Origin: Gammaproteobacteria bacterium
GTDB taxonomy: Bacteria; Pseudomonadota; Gammaproteobacteria; Pseudomonadales; UBA5518
Direction: 5' to 3'
Length of the DNA stretch: 64,000 nt
Assembly (NCBI GenBank): GCA_016718385.1
Contig: JADKDK010000007.1
Span: 62,001-126,000 of the forward strand
Shown here piece after piece: positions 1 to 10,105 of this stretch. Position 1 is the stretch's first letter; the number at the start of each line of letters is the position of its first letter. The notes under the pieces are model-generated. The model ran no database searches, was not told the DNA's origin, and was given only the letters and a program-made list of their open reading frames with translations. The position numbers and the translations under genes are program-made.

Positions 1-538
1 TGTGCATGCGCACCGGGCGCAGGTCGGTGGGTTCGCCGACAACGGCGTGGCGCGCGCGCGGCTTGCCCGCGGCGACCAGCTGGTTGGCGCCGTCCATCGA
101 GCTCTCCTCGTCGGCGGTCGCGACCAGGATCAGCGGCTCGCGCAGGCGCGCCCCGCGAAAGGCCAGCGCGGCCTCGATCGCGACCGGGAAGAAACCCTTC
201 ATGTCGGTGGCGCCCAGGCCGTAGAGGCGCTCGTCGCGCACCGTGAGCCCGAAGGGGTTCATCTGCCACAGCTTCTCGTCGAAGGGCACGGTGTCGGTGT
301 GCCCCGAGAGCACCAGCCCGCCGGGACCCTCGCCCAGCACCGCGATCAGGTTGACCTTGTCGGCGCGCGAGGGCATCTGCTGGATCTCGCAGCGAAAGCC
401 GAGCGCCTGCAGCCACTCGGCCAGCAGCTCGCAGACACCGCGGTTGCCCTGGTCCCATTCGGGCTCGGTGCAGCTCACCGACGGCGAGGCCAGCAGGCGG
501 TCGAACATCGTGAGAAAGTCGGGTACGCGGCGCGACAT
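1..538 (-). CDS. argE: Acetylornithine deacetylase, N-terminal part (cut by left edge)
   Basis: M20-family zinc peptidase that removes the acetyl group from N-acetylornithine in arginine synthesis, in the cytoplasm. The translated 179 residues begin MSRRVPDFLTMFDRLLASPS and contain the first metal-binding signature GHTDTVPFDEKLW, followed by YGLGATDMKGFF and the catalytic-Glu region TADEESSMDG. The spacing GHTDTVPF...W...PF.L and the GATDMKGFF wording match ArgE better than DapE or other M20 members. The ATG at 536-538 is chosen because the family homology starts about there. The C-terminal half lies beyond position 1. I see no clear promoter in the 95 bases upstream. Confidence 0.85.
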   Translation of the reverse strand, partial: MSRRVPDFLTMFDRLLASPSVSCTEPEWDQGNRGVCELLAEWLQALGFRCEIQQMPSRADKVNLIAVLGEGPGGLVLSGHTDTVPFDEKLWQMNPFGLTVRDERLYGLGATDMKGFFPVAIEAALAFRGARLREPLILVATADEESSMDGANQLVAAGKPRARHAVVGEPTDLRPVRMH

Positions 539-633
539 GATCCGTCCGGTATGCAATTTCGGCCGTAGAATTGTCCGGCTCGGGTCAAGTATACGGGACG
601 CCGGCGCGCCCCCGCATCCACAGCGCGCCTGAG

Positions 634-1074
634 CTATGGGAACAGATCCGGTTTGTTGGCGCGAATCCACGTCCCCGTATGAAGGAGCAATGTCTCCGCA
701 TGAACCACCGCCTGATTCGCCATCGACAAGCTGACTACGTCGCCGGAATAGTCGATGACGTTGCGCTGCTTGCGCAGTCGATCCAGCAGCATCATGGTCG
801 ACGCATCCAGTCCGATGGTGCTCGTCAGGGTCTGGATCATGGTCTGATGATGCCCCGGTTTGCTCGTTAGCGTGCGGAAACCATTGGCCTGCAATGCTGC
901 ATTCGCGCACTGCATGATCGCCTTGTAGGCCATGTCGAAGCGCCCCTCATTGCTGATGCCGGGCAGCTTCGCGTCCGCCAGACTCGACTTCGCCGCGTCG
1001 AGCAATCGGGCGATAGCGGACGCGTCGGGTTCGACGGCTTCCAGGGTGCGGCCCACCAGATTCCCGAGTGTCAC
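634..1074 (-). CDS. HEPN-domain protein, likely partner of the adjacent nucleotidyltransferase
   Basis: A 146-residue all-helical protein with the look of a HEPN domain: a central helix pair and the C-terminal motif R104-N-V-I-D-Y109. Classical HEPN ribonucleases carry R-x4-6-H. Here the histidine position is tyrosine, as in a subgroup of HEPN proteins encoded beside minimal nucleotidyltransferases. The reading frame overlaps the upstream nucleotidyltransferase by four bases (ATGA, 1071-1074), so the two are almost certainly co-translated. By analogy with MNT/HEPN (type VII) toxin-antitoxin pairs, this would be the toxin-like or RNA-binding component and the partner would modify it. Function is inference; the pairing and motif are seen directly. 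Base composition is lower in G+C than the core genes, consistent with horizontal acquisition. Confidence 0.7.
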   Translation of the reverse strand: MTLGNLVGRTLEAVEPDASAIARLLDAAKSSLADAKLPGISNEGRFDMAYKAIMQCANAALQANGFRTLTSKPGHHQTMIQTLTSTIGLDASTMMLLDRLRKQRNVIDYSGDVVSLSMANQAVVHAETLLLHTGTWIRANKPDLFP

Positions 1075-1673
1075 GCCCGCTTCCTGATATTGCCGAGGTC
1101 GGGATCAGCGCCAATCACGAACAGCCGTGGCTTGCCGAGCACGTCGCGCACGAACGCGCTTTGATTGCGTACCAGTTCCTGCCACTCGTTCAGCGCAAAG
1201 AGCTTTGGATTGATTTCACGAGCGAGCGTTGTCTGCAGAGGATGCAGTTGCACGACCAATTCCTCGTACCCAAGGCTGCCTATCACCATAAGATCAATAT
1301 CGCTGCCTGAGGTCGCGTTGCCGCTTGCCATCGAACCAAAGACAAATGCCGCCACGATCCGATCCGCGAGCGGTAGCAGCCCTTGCGCAAGAACCTCGGC
1401 CAGCGCGCTGGTCTTGCGCAGGATGCTCGCCAGCTCCTCGAAGATCGGACAGTCGCGACTTGCGGCATACCGCATCTGGTTTCCCACCCTTTCCCTGGTC
1501 AGCAGGCCCGCATCGGTCAGCTTGGTAAGTTCGCGATTCAGCGTTCCCGGCACGGTCCCGGTCAGTCGGGCAATCTCGCGCAGGTGAAAGCTCCGGTCGG
1601 GATGCAGCAGCAGCAGGCCAAGTACCCGGCGGCGGTAGTCGGTCATGAGCAGCGAAGCGAGGGACACGGTCAT
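1071..1673 (-). CDS. Winged-helix plus minimal nucleotidyltransferase (MNT) protein, antitoxin-like
   Basis: A 200-residue two-domain protein. Residues 10-72 form a winged helix-turn-helix of the ArsR-like type (LLLHPDRSFHLREIARLTG, then recognition helix and wing). Residues 105-190 form a polymerase-beta-type nucleotidyltransferase with a perfect GSx10DxD motif: G113-S114, then D125-I-D127. Such fusions sit upstream of HEPN genes and, in studied MNT/HEPN pairs, AMPylate the HEPN toxin; the DNA-binding domain suggests autoregulation. I chose the ATG at 1671-1673. The frame is open for 35 codons further upstream, but the family begins near MTDYRRRVLGLL and the longer start would run through the paired operator-like repeat at 1683-1721. 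The downstream HEPN gene overlaps by four bases. Confidence 0.75.
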   Translation of the reverse strand: MTVSLASLLMTDYRRRVLGLLLLHPDRSFHLREIARLTGTVPGTLNRELTKLTDAGLLTRERVGNQMRYAASRDCPIFEELASILRKTSALAEVLAQGLLPLADRIVAAFVFGSMASGNATSGSDIDLMVIGSLGYEELVVQLHPLQTTLAREINPKLFALNEWQELVRNQSAFVRDVLGKPRLFVIGADPDLGNIRKRA

Positions 1674-1682
1674 TTCCAGAAT

Positions 1683-1721
1683 GTAGCTCAACAGGCAACG
1701 TTTGTAGCCCAAAAAGCAACG
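1683..1721 (-). promoter_or_regulatory. Paired 18-base direct repeat, candidate operator of the MNT-HEPN operon
   Basis: Two similar 18-mers lie 10-50 bases upstream of the MNT start codon. Plus-strand 1683-1700 reads GTAGCTCAACAGGCAACG and 1704-1721 reads GTAGCCCAAAAAGCAACG (15 of 18 identical). Their starts are 21 bases apart, two helical turns. Each copy is itself an imperfect inverted repeat on the minus strand (GTTGC, spacer, GCTAC). This is the arrangement expected for a dimeric winged-helix repressor binding twice on one DNA face. Binding by the adjacent protein is inference. Confidence 0.55.
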
Positions 1722-1768
1722 ATCGGCAATCCCCGGCAGGTCGGCGGTTTGCCAGGTCATCCGCCTCC

Positions 1769-3166
1769 TCATCGCCACCCGTTGAGCGTCATCAACCCCC
1801 CGACCGCCATATCCAGGTCCATCCGGCTACCGTCCCACAGCGAACGCGACGGTTCCGCGGAAACGTCGACGCCCGATTCCGCGACGATGGCTTCGATCTC
1901 GAGCATGCGCAGCGGCGGCTTCGGCACCTCGGGCAGCAACTCGCCATCGGGCCGGAAGAACAGCAGCTTGCCGTCGTCACGCCGCGCGACCGTGAAGCCG
2001 CCCTCGTGCAGCAGGCCGTGGTGGTGACGGCAAGCGAGCACCAGGTTGTCCAGGCGCGTCTCGCCGCCGTCGGCCCAGTGCCGGATGTGGTGGGCATCGA
2101 CGTACAGATGATTCATGCAGCCCGGAAAGCGACAACCCTTGTCGCGGTGCGCCAGCGCGCGGCGTATCGCCGGCGGAATCGTGCGCGAACGGCGGCCGAT
2201 GTTCAGCGGCTCGCCGTCTCCGCTTTCTTCCAATGTGACCACCGAGGCGTCGCATACGAGTCGACGGGCCGTTTCGGCGGCAATCGCGCCGCCGTGCTCG
2301 ATATGACAGCAGTCCCCGTGACCGTGCTCCGACAGCACCGCGCGGTCCACGTGCACCACGACCTGGTAGCGCTCGGCCTGGCGTGAAGTGACCGCCTCAT
2401 GGGTGAGAAACTGCTCGGCCACATGGCACAGCGCATCGGCGCGGCGCGCGGACACGGGCGATTCGGCGTTGTCGAAACTGTTCGAGGAAGGGCTCGATGC
2501 CGCCGACGCTTCCGCGGAAACGTTGTCCGCGAGTTCCTGCTCGCGATCGGCACCGTCGCGCTCGCGCCATTGCGCATCGACCGCGGCATGGATCGCCTGC
2601 ACCACCAATGCGCCCTGCTCGGCAGGAAGGCGCACCGTGATGACCATCGAACCGTCATCCTCGAAGTTCCAGCGCAATGCACGCTGCGCGTGGGCGCTGC
2701 GTGCGCGAGCCGACTCCTGCAGGCGCTCGACGTGGCGATACGCGCGCACCAGTTTCTCGACATGCGATGCGGTGCCGTGGCGCGCGATCATCAGCAGGTA
2801 GTCCTGGCTCTCGGGCGTGGCGACGCGCGTGATGGCACGTGCCTTCGAGTAGCTCAGTTCGCCGCGGGCGAGCGCATCGTTGACCAGCGGCAGATTCTCC
2901 AGTGCGCGCGCCACGCGCACCTTCTCGCGCGCCGCGCCCAGATCGATGCCGCACTTCCAGTTGAGCCAGTGCGCGCAGGAGATCACGCCCCACTGCTGCC
3001 ACGCGCCGCGCCGGTCGAGCTCGGCGATCAGCATCAACAGTCGCCAGGTCGCGACGGTGATGCTCGCGCTCAGCGTGTGGATCTCGTCTTCGAGCGCTGC
3101 GGCGGAGAGCGATTCGGGATCGAGTCCGGCGCCGCGTGAACAAGGGGAAAACGTGCAGGTTTCCAT
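1769..3166 (-). CDS. DUF222 / HNH endonuclease (13E12 repeat family), SOS-box controlled
   Basis: A 465-residue protein with an N-terminal helical DUF222 domain (about residues 20-300) and a C-terminal HNH nuclease domain. The HNH region has CRFPGC (first zinc pair), DAHHIRHWADGG (catalytic His pair), then N and the final histidines in LDNLVLACRHHH. Proteins of this family are abundant in actinobacteria and occur sporadically in proteobacteria. They are predicted DNases of unknown target, linked to mobile or repair-related contexts. The start ATG (3164-3166) follows GGAGG on the minus strand at good spacing. A perfect CTGT-N8-ACAG LexA box lies 26 bases upstream, so expression is probably induced by DNA damage. 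The gene is followed by the MNT/HEPN operon on the same strand. Confidence 0.85.
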   Translation of the reverse strand: METCTFSPCSRGAGLDPESLSAAALEDEIHTLSASITVATWRLLMLIAELDRRGAWQQWGVISCAHWLNWKCGIDLGAAREKVRVARALENLPLVNDALARGELSYSKARAITRVATPESQDYLLMIARHGTASHVEKLVRAYRHVERLQESARARSAHAQRALRWNFEDDGSMVITVRLPAEQGALVVQAIHAAVDAQWRERDGADREQELADNVSAEASAASSPSSNSFDNAESPVSARRADALCHVAEQFLTHEAVTSRQAERYQVVVHVDRAVLSEHGHGDCCHIEHGGAIAAETARRLVCDASVVTLEESGDGEPLNIGRRSRTIPPAIRRALAHRDKGCRFPGCMNHLYVDAHHIRHWADGGETRLDNLVLACRHHHGLLHEGGFTVARRDDGKLLFFRPDGELLPEVPKPPLRMLEIEAIVAESGVDVSAEPSRSLWDGSRMDLDMAVGGLMTLNGWR

Positions 3167-3191
3167 GGCAATCGGCCTCCGGCAGCGATAA

Positions 3192-3207
3192 CTGTTATTT
3201 TATACAG
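3192..3207 (-). promoter_or_regulatory. LexA (SOS) box in front of the HNH nuclease gene
   Basis: The sequence CTGTTATTTTATACAG matches the gammaproteobacterial LexA consensus CTGT-N8-ACAG exactly, with an A/T-rich centre. It is embedded in a longer inverted repeat: GCAGCGAT at 3182-3189 pairs with ATCGCTGC at 3209-3216. The box ends 26 bases before the HNH start codon, a usual operator position. It is the only such site I noticed in the window. Confidence 0.75.
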
Positions 3208-3253
3208 TATCGCTGCGCGGCTCCAGCAAACGCTTATACCGATTTGTCCTACC

Positions 3254-3340
3254 GTGGGTCCGGCTTCAGCCGGACGTTTGTTGTCCGAATGAATTCGGAC
3301 CCACGTCGATGCGGACTCACATCGCTGCGGACCTACATCG
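3254..3340. repeat. REP-like cluster with inverted pair and three tandem 16-mers
   Basis: A GTGGG-headed palindromic unit (3254-3275; stem GTCCGGCT/AGCCGGAC) is followed by an oppositely oriented unit (3283-3304; stem GTCCGAAT/ATTCGGAC). Then three tandem 16-base units follow: 3293-3308, 3309-3324 and 3325-3340, reading ATTCGGACCCACGTCG, ATGCGGACTCACATCG and CTGCGGACCTACATCG. The last unit contains GTAG on the minus strand, which provides the stop codon (3333-3335) of the restriction-modification gene. Similar units recur at 19142-19250. They resemble the GTAG-headed REPs that are mobilised by RAYT transposases. Confidence 0.75.
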
Positions 3341-6300
3341 CGCGATACCGGCCATCGTGTTCGCGCACGCGGCCCACGGCGGCGAGCGTGTCGAGCACGA
3401 TCGGCAGACGGCGTTTCCACGGACCGCGCGCGGTGAAGCGCGCTTCGATTTCCGCGAGTGTCAGGCCCGCAGCGCTGGCCGCGATCGTCTCCGCCACGGC
3501 GCGCACCTGCTGCAACGTATCTTTCGGCCACGGCACGGGCTTGGTCACGAGAACCGGTGCGGCGATATCCTCGTCCGCCGCGGCCACTTCCATCGCTTCC
3601 TGCTCCGGCGCTGCGTTCGACTGCGGATTCTGGAACTCCGGACGCAGCCAGCGCACCAGGCCGCGCGCTTCTTCCGCGGCGCGCTCGGTGTTCAGCGCGA
3701 CCAGCCGTTCGAGCACGGCCTCGTCGAAGGCGCGCCTGGCATCCTCGCGCGACTGGTCGGCCGCTGGCGGCATGTTGCCGTGCGTGATCCGCAGCAGCGG
3801 CAGCAGATCGCTCCAGCCGTAGGCATCCAGCACCGCCGCGTCGATCTCGTCGTGGAGCTGGCGCAGCACCGACACGAGCCCCTGCTCGTGGATCGCGCGT
3901 TCCTTGTCGCTCAGCGTGTCGCCGCTGCGCAGCTTCTCCAGCACGTTGTACATGCCGGTCAGCGTCAGCGTCGGATGCGCGGCCTGCTGGCGCTTGCGGT
4001 GCGCGTCGAGTTGTTCGCCGAGGGCGCGCAGAACAGAAGCCTGGGTGTCGTTTAGGGCGGGAAAGGGAAAGGGGTTGAACGTGCGTTGGTGCTGATAGCG
4101 AGTGTCGTTCCCGACTCCAAGCCGACCGCCGGCCGCCACGGCCCAACTCAGGTGGGCGGCGGAGCTGAGAAGCCCAAGATGCAACGCGTCATCGGATGCG
4201 ATAGCGACGACCGACGAGTCGGGAACCGTCTGAGATTCGACGAACTGAAAGCTGAACCATTTGGCTGTTCTCGGTACAACGATGTACCGAGATAGGTTTG
4301 CGATTCCGCGTCGCAATGGAGGAACAGGACGGGTAAATAGCCACCAGTTGCGCCGCCTTTCTTCGACTGGATTTTGATCGCGCTCTGGCTTGACCCTGTG
4401 CAGTACCCATTGAAAAAGGCTCGGAAAATCCCGGCGCACCGCGTCGATCTTGCGTGGATAGAAATCGATGACTCGAGCGCCACGGGATCGCTGCGTCAGG
4501 TCCCGCGCGATCACGAAAGGGCGTACAACCTGGCCTGTGTTCTCGTCAGTCCCGATAGCCGGCTCTACGTGGTCAGGCAGAAGCACAAAACCCTGCCCGA
4601 GCGGATACATTCCTGTGTATGCAAGTCCGGAATTCGCGTGAAGGCGGTGCGCATGAACAAGCGCGATGCCTGCACGCAAGTCGGAGTGAATCTGACCTTT
4701 TCTGCCGCTGAACTCGCAGGCTATTTCACCGTTGCTGGCTGCAGACTCTGCCTGAACTTGGAGTGCAACGCCTTCGAGGTCTCCCGCTGTCGCGACCGTC
4801 ATCGCAATGCGCACGGCAGCGCCGTCAGTGCTGTCCACCCAAGGGTGATCGGGAATCGCAAAAATAAGGGAGAGCGGCTTTTCTTTCGCGCCTAGATGCG
4901 ACTCCAAAACCCGTCGATTGAATGCCTGGCTGATGCTGTTTGTGGTGATGAGGCCAAACCGGTCGATCCCACCTGCGCGCAGCTGACTCGCCGCGTTCTC
5001 CCACCAGAACATCACGAAATCTGCTGAGTCCGGTACCTCAGGCCACGCACCGCGCAGCGCCTCCACATATCCATCCCCCAACGCGATCCGCATCCGCTTG
5101 TTGCCTATAAACGGCGGATTCCCCACCACGAAATCCGCCTCGGGCCACTCGGCCTTGCGCGGGTTCACGTAGTGCTCGACCGGAATCCGCGCGTTCTCGT
5201 CCGGGATCTGTTCGCCGGTGACTGGGGAGGTCTTGTACGTCGTGCCGTCCCAGCGGGTGACGGGCACGCCGCGTTCGTCGCTCAGGTACTCCACGCGGTC
5301 ATAGGCGAGCACGGCGTCGCGGTTCTCGATATTGCGGAAGTCGCGGATCACCGGCTGCGGCGGATTGACCTGGCCGTGGGTGCGAAAGTGCCACTGCAGG
5401 TAGCCGATCCACAGCACCACCTCGGTGATCGCGGCGGCGCGCGGGTTGAGCTCGATGCCGAGCAGCTGGTGCGGGTCCACGGTCTCGCCGGCACTCGCAT
5501 CGGCGCGCTCGTGGTCCAGTGCCAGGCTCACCTGGCTCGCGCCCAGCTCGTCCAGTGCGTTCAGCACCTCGCCTTCCAGCCGTTTCAGGTGCTCCAGGGT
5601 CACGTACAGGAAATTTCCCGAGCCGCAGGCCGGGTCGAGCACGCGCACCGTACACAGGCGATGATGAAAGGCGCGCAGTATCTCCACGGCCTCGGCGTCA
5701 CGGCTTTCGCCCGACGCCGTCAGGGCCGCGGCCTGGGCCTCGATCCACTCCGCGCGCAGCGGTTCGATCACGGTGGGCAGCACCAGGCGTTCGACGTAGG
5801 CGCGCGGCGTGAAGTGGGCGCCCAGCGCGTGGCGCTCCGCGGGATCGAGCGCGCGTTCCAGCAGGGTACCGAAGATCGCCGGTTCCACCAGCCGCCAGTC
5901 GGCGCGCGCCGCCGCGTGCAGCAGGCCGATCTGGTCGCGGTCCAAGGGCAGTGTATCGGGCGCCCTGAACAGCTTGCCGCTGAAGCGCAGCACATCGACG
6001 GCGAGCACCGGCGAGAAGCCGCCGCGGTCCATGTCGCGCCACAGCTGTTCGAGCATGCGCATCGCGGTATCCGGCTGCTCGCGGTAGCGATCCAGCAGGT
6101 CGCGGAAGCTGTTGGGCGGCAACAGGCGCACGTCCTCGGCGAACATCGTGAACAGGCAGCGCATCAGGAACTGCGCGACCGGTTGCGCCGGGTGACCGGC
6201 GCGCTCCAGTGATTTTGCGAGCTCCGCCAGCCGCGCCGCGATCTCGCGCGTGACGCGGGCCGCGGCCTGCGCCGGGTCGAGCGAGAGCGGTTCGGTCCAG

Positions 6301-6830
6301 ACCGCCCGCAGCCGCTCGCGGATATCCGGGCGGCGCAGGTCCGCGAGCGCGATGCGATGGCTGCGCGGATCCGGGAACGGGACGTAGGTCGCGCCGCTGC
6401 GCGTGAAGTCCGAGTACAGGTCGATGCGCCGGCCCACGTCGAAGACCACCAGGAACGGCGGGCGGCCTTCGTCGGCGGGCAGGGCGCGGGCGTACTGCTC
6501 GGCCTGGCTGCGCGCGCGCAGCATCGCGTCGTCGAAGCCCCGGGTGTCCGGCGCGGCCTTCAGCCGCTTCGCCTCGCCGACGAAGCAGGCGCGCTTGTAG
6601 CAGTCGATATAGCCGTTGCTCTCGCTGCCGTCGCCGTGGCGGAAGGTGACGCGGCGTTCGTAGACGTAGGCGTGGTCGCGATGATCCTGTGCCTGCGGTT
6701 GTGGCGGCCCGACGCCGAGCACGACGGTCAGTTCGTTCAAAAACAGCTGGTAATTGGCGCGCTCACTGCCGCCCGCGGCCTGCCACCGCACGATGAAATC
6801 CTCGACCGCCGTGTCGATCTGCTCCGTCAT
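3333..6830 (-). CDS. MmeI-like (type IIL/IIG) single-chain restriction-modification enzyme
   Basis: A 1165-residue protein that appears to join nuclease, methyltransferase and target recognition. Residues 1-100 contain the conserved opening FIVRW...GGSERANYQLFLNEL and a PD-(D/E)xK nuclease core: D76, then E86-A-K88. A helical spacer follows (about 170-390). The adenine-methyltransferase domain has motif I DPACGSGNF (399-407) and motif IV NPPF (571-574), so N6-adenine methylation is expected. The target-recognition region (about 640-900) ends near FNPFPFP. A short extension (about 1080-1165) looks like a winged helix. The recognition region, roughly 4200-4960 of the window, is visibly poorer in G+C than either flank, suggesting an exchanged specificity module. 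The stop codon lies inside a REP unit. No separate restriction or specificity gene is adjacent. Confidence 0.8.
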   Translation of the reverse strand: MTEQIDTAVEDFIVRWQAAGGSERANYQLFLNELTVVLGVGPPQPQAQDHRDHAYVYERRVTFRHGDGSESNGYIDCYKRACFVGEAKRLKAAPDTRGFDDAMLRARSQAEQYARALPADEGRPPFLVVFDVGRRIDLYSDFTRSGATYVPFPDPRSHRIALADLRRPDIRERLRAVWTEPLSLDPAQAAARVTREIAARLAELAKSLERAGHPAQPVAQFLMRCLFTMFAEDVRLLPPNSFRDLLDRYREQPDTAMRMLEQLWRDMDRGGFSPVLAVDVLRFSGKLFRAPDTLPLDRDQIGLLHAAARADWRLVEPAIFGTLLERALDPAERHALGAHFTPRAYVERLVLPTVIEPLRAEWIEAQAAALTASGESRDAEAVEILRAFHHRLCTVRVLDPACGSGNFLYVTLEHLKRLEGEVLNALDELGASQVSLALDHERADASAGETVDPHQLLGIELNPRAAAITEVVLWIGYLQWHFRTHGQVNPPQPVIRDFRNIENRDAVLAYDRVEYLSDERGVPVTRWDGTTYKTSPVTGEQIPDENARIPVEHYVNPRKAEWPEADFVVGNPPFIGNKRMRIALGDGYVEALRGAWPEVPDSADFVMFWWENAASQLRAGGIDRFGLITTNSISQAFNRRVLESHLGAKEKPLSLIFAIPDHPWVDSTDGAAVRIAMTVATAGDLEGVALQVQAESAASNGEIACEFSGRKGQIHSDLRAGIALVHAHRLHANSGLAYTGMYPLGQGFVLLPDHVEPAIGTDENTGQVVRPFVIARDLTQRSRGARVIDFYPRKIDAVRRDFPSLFQWVLHRVKPERDQNPVEERRRNWWLFTRPVPPLRRGIANLSRYIVVPRTAKWFSFQFVESQTVPDSSVVAIASDDALHLGLLSSAAHLSWAVAAGGRLGVGNDTRYQHQRTFNPFPFPALNDTQASVLRALGEQLDAHRKRQQAAHPTLTLTGMYNVLEKLRSGDTLSDKERAIHEQGLVSVLRQLHDEIDAAVLDAYGWSDLLPLLRITHGNMPPAADQSREDARRAFDEAVLERLVALNTERAAEEARGLVRWLRPEFQNPQSNAAPEQEAMEVAAADEDIAAPVLVTKPVPWPKDTLQQVRAVAETIAASAAGLTLAEIEARFTARGPWKRRLPIVLDTLAAVGRVREHDGRYRAM

Positions 6831-6948
6831 CCTGTCGCTCCGACCCCATCCGTACCGCGCGCCTAGTCTGGAGTCTTTCGCGCGGTGCGGCTAGAGTCGG
6901 CGGCCGAACGGCCCGACGCGGCCGCAACGCTTCACGCGGAGCCAGCCT

Positions 6949-8229
6949 GTGACAGTACGCAAACCGGGTCGATCGCAAGCGGATCTCTTCGATGCCGCGC
7001 CGCGACCGGCACCCGCCCAGGAGCTGCGCATCGCGCCGCAGGGCGCGGCGCCGCTGGGCAAGGAGCAGCAGACCTTCAACCGCCTGGTGCGCAAGGTCGA
7101 GATACTGCGCGAGAAGCTCGCCGAGTGGGCCGCTTTCGAGCCGCAACATCACCGGCGCGTGACCGAGGACCTGATGCCGGTGCTGAAGCAGCTGGGCGCG
7201 GCGCGGCGCGAGACGATCCTGACGCTGGCGCGCATCCTCGAGGGCAAGGCCGCCGGCGGCCGGCCGGGCAAGGTGGAGCAGCGCAACCTCGTGCACCACC
7301 TGCTGGAGCTCGCGCGCGCCCAGCTGGAGGACGATCCGCAGGATGAGCAGATCATCGCCCTGCACGATCAGTACGCCGATATCGGCTTTGCCGAGGACCA
7401 GGAGCTCGATCGCGAGCTGGCGCGCGGGATGGCGGAGCAGATGTTCGGCGTCGAGCTGGAAGAGCACGAGCTCGGCGGCTCGGTCGAGGAGGCGATGGCC
7501 GCCGCTGCGGCCAAGGCCCGGCAGGCCGCCGAGGCGGAGGCGGAAGCCGCGCGTGCCCGGCGCGCCGCAGGGTCGAAAGCGCGCACGCGTGCCACGGACA
7601 AGGCCGCGGCCTCCGAACAGGCCGCGAAGGAAGCCAGCCAGTCCGTGCGCGAGGTCTTTCGCAAGCTCGCCAGCGCCCTGCATCCGGATCGCGCCGGCGA
7701 CGAGGTCGAGCGCGCGCGTCGCCACGAGCTGATGCAGCGCGTCAACCATGCCTACGACGAGGGCGACCTGCTGACGCTGCTCACCCTGCAACTGGAGACC
7801 GAACAGATCGATGCCGCGCACCTGGCGCGGGTGTCCACGGCGCGCCTTGGCCACTACAACAAGGTGCTGCGCGAGCAGGTCAGGGAGCTCGAGCAGGAGC
7901 TGGGCGGCATCACGGGGCATTTCGCCCGGTTGACCGGGCAGTCTCCCGCGGTCGTGACGCCGGCCGCGGTGCAGCAGAGCCTGAACCGCGAGATCGTCGA
8001 GCTGAAACGCGATATCAAGGCGCTGAAGGCACACCACGTCATGCTGCAGGAGCCAGCGCAGCGCAAGCGCTGGCTGCAGCAGTACGCGCGCGATCTGCGC
8101 GAGGAGGAGCGACTGGACGGGCTGCTCGATGCCTTCCTGGATGCGCCGGATGCGTTCGTGGACATGGACTTCGATCCGTTCCGGGGACCGCGGAGCGCGC
8201 CGAAGCGCGGCCGCAAGCGCCGGCGCTGA
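6949..8229 (+). CDS. J-domain (DnaJ-like) protein of unknown role
   Basis: A 426-residue cytoplasmic protein starting at GTG. Residues 35-160 are helical and charged. An Ala/Glu/Arg-rich linker spans about 185-225. A J domain follows (about 230-285) with HPD at 245-247 in FRKLASALHPDRAGDE, then a coiled-coil-rich C-terminal part and a basic tail. The HPD motif implies interaction with an Hsp70. The rest of the protein lacks the Gly/Phe and zinc-finger parts of DnaJ, so it is a class III J protein with an unknown client. It is transcribed divergently from the restriction-modification gene (118-base gap). I cannot say whether it is part of the same accessory block or the edge of the core genome. 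Confidence 0.75.
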   Translation: MTVRKPGRSQADLFDAAPRPAPAQELRIAPQGAAPLGKEQQTFNRLVRKVEILREKLAEWAAFEPQHHRRVTEDLMPVLKQLGAARRETILTLARILEGKAAGGRPGKVEQRNLVHHLLELARAQLEDDPQDEQIIALHDQYADIGFAEDQELDRELARGMAEQMFGVELEEHELGGSVEEAMAAAAAKARQAAEAEAEAARARRAAGSKARTRATDKAAASEQAAKEASQSVREVFRKLASALHPDRAGDEVERARRHELMQRVNHAYDEGDLLTLLTLQLETEQIDAAHLARVSTARLGHYNKVLREQVRELEQELGGITGHFARLTGQSPAVVTPAAVQQSLNREIVELKRDIKALKAHHVMLQEPAQRKRWLQQYARDLREEERLDGLLDAFLDAPDAFVDMDFDPFRGPRSAPKRGRKRRR

Positions 8230-8311
8230 TTCCGCGCCGCAGACCCGCCGCGGAGCAGCCGGGCCAGGATCGACTACCATCCGTCTGCACCATCGCAGGA
8301 ATCCGCACCGC

Positions 8312-10101
<1,790 letters not shown>

Positions 10102-10105
<4 letters not shown>

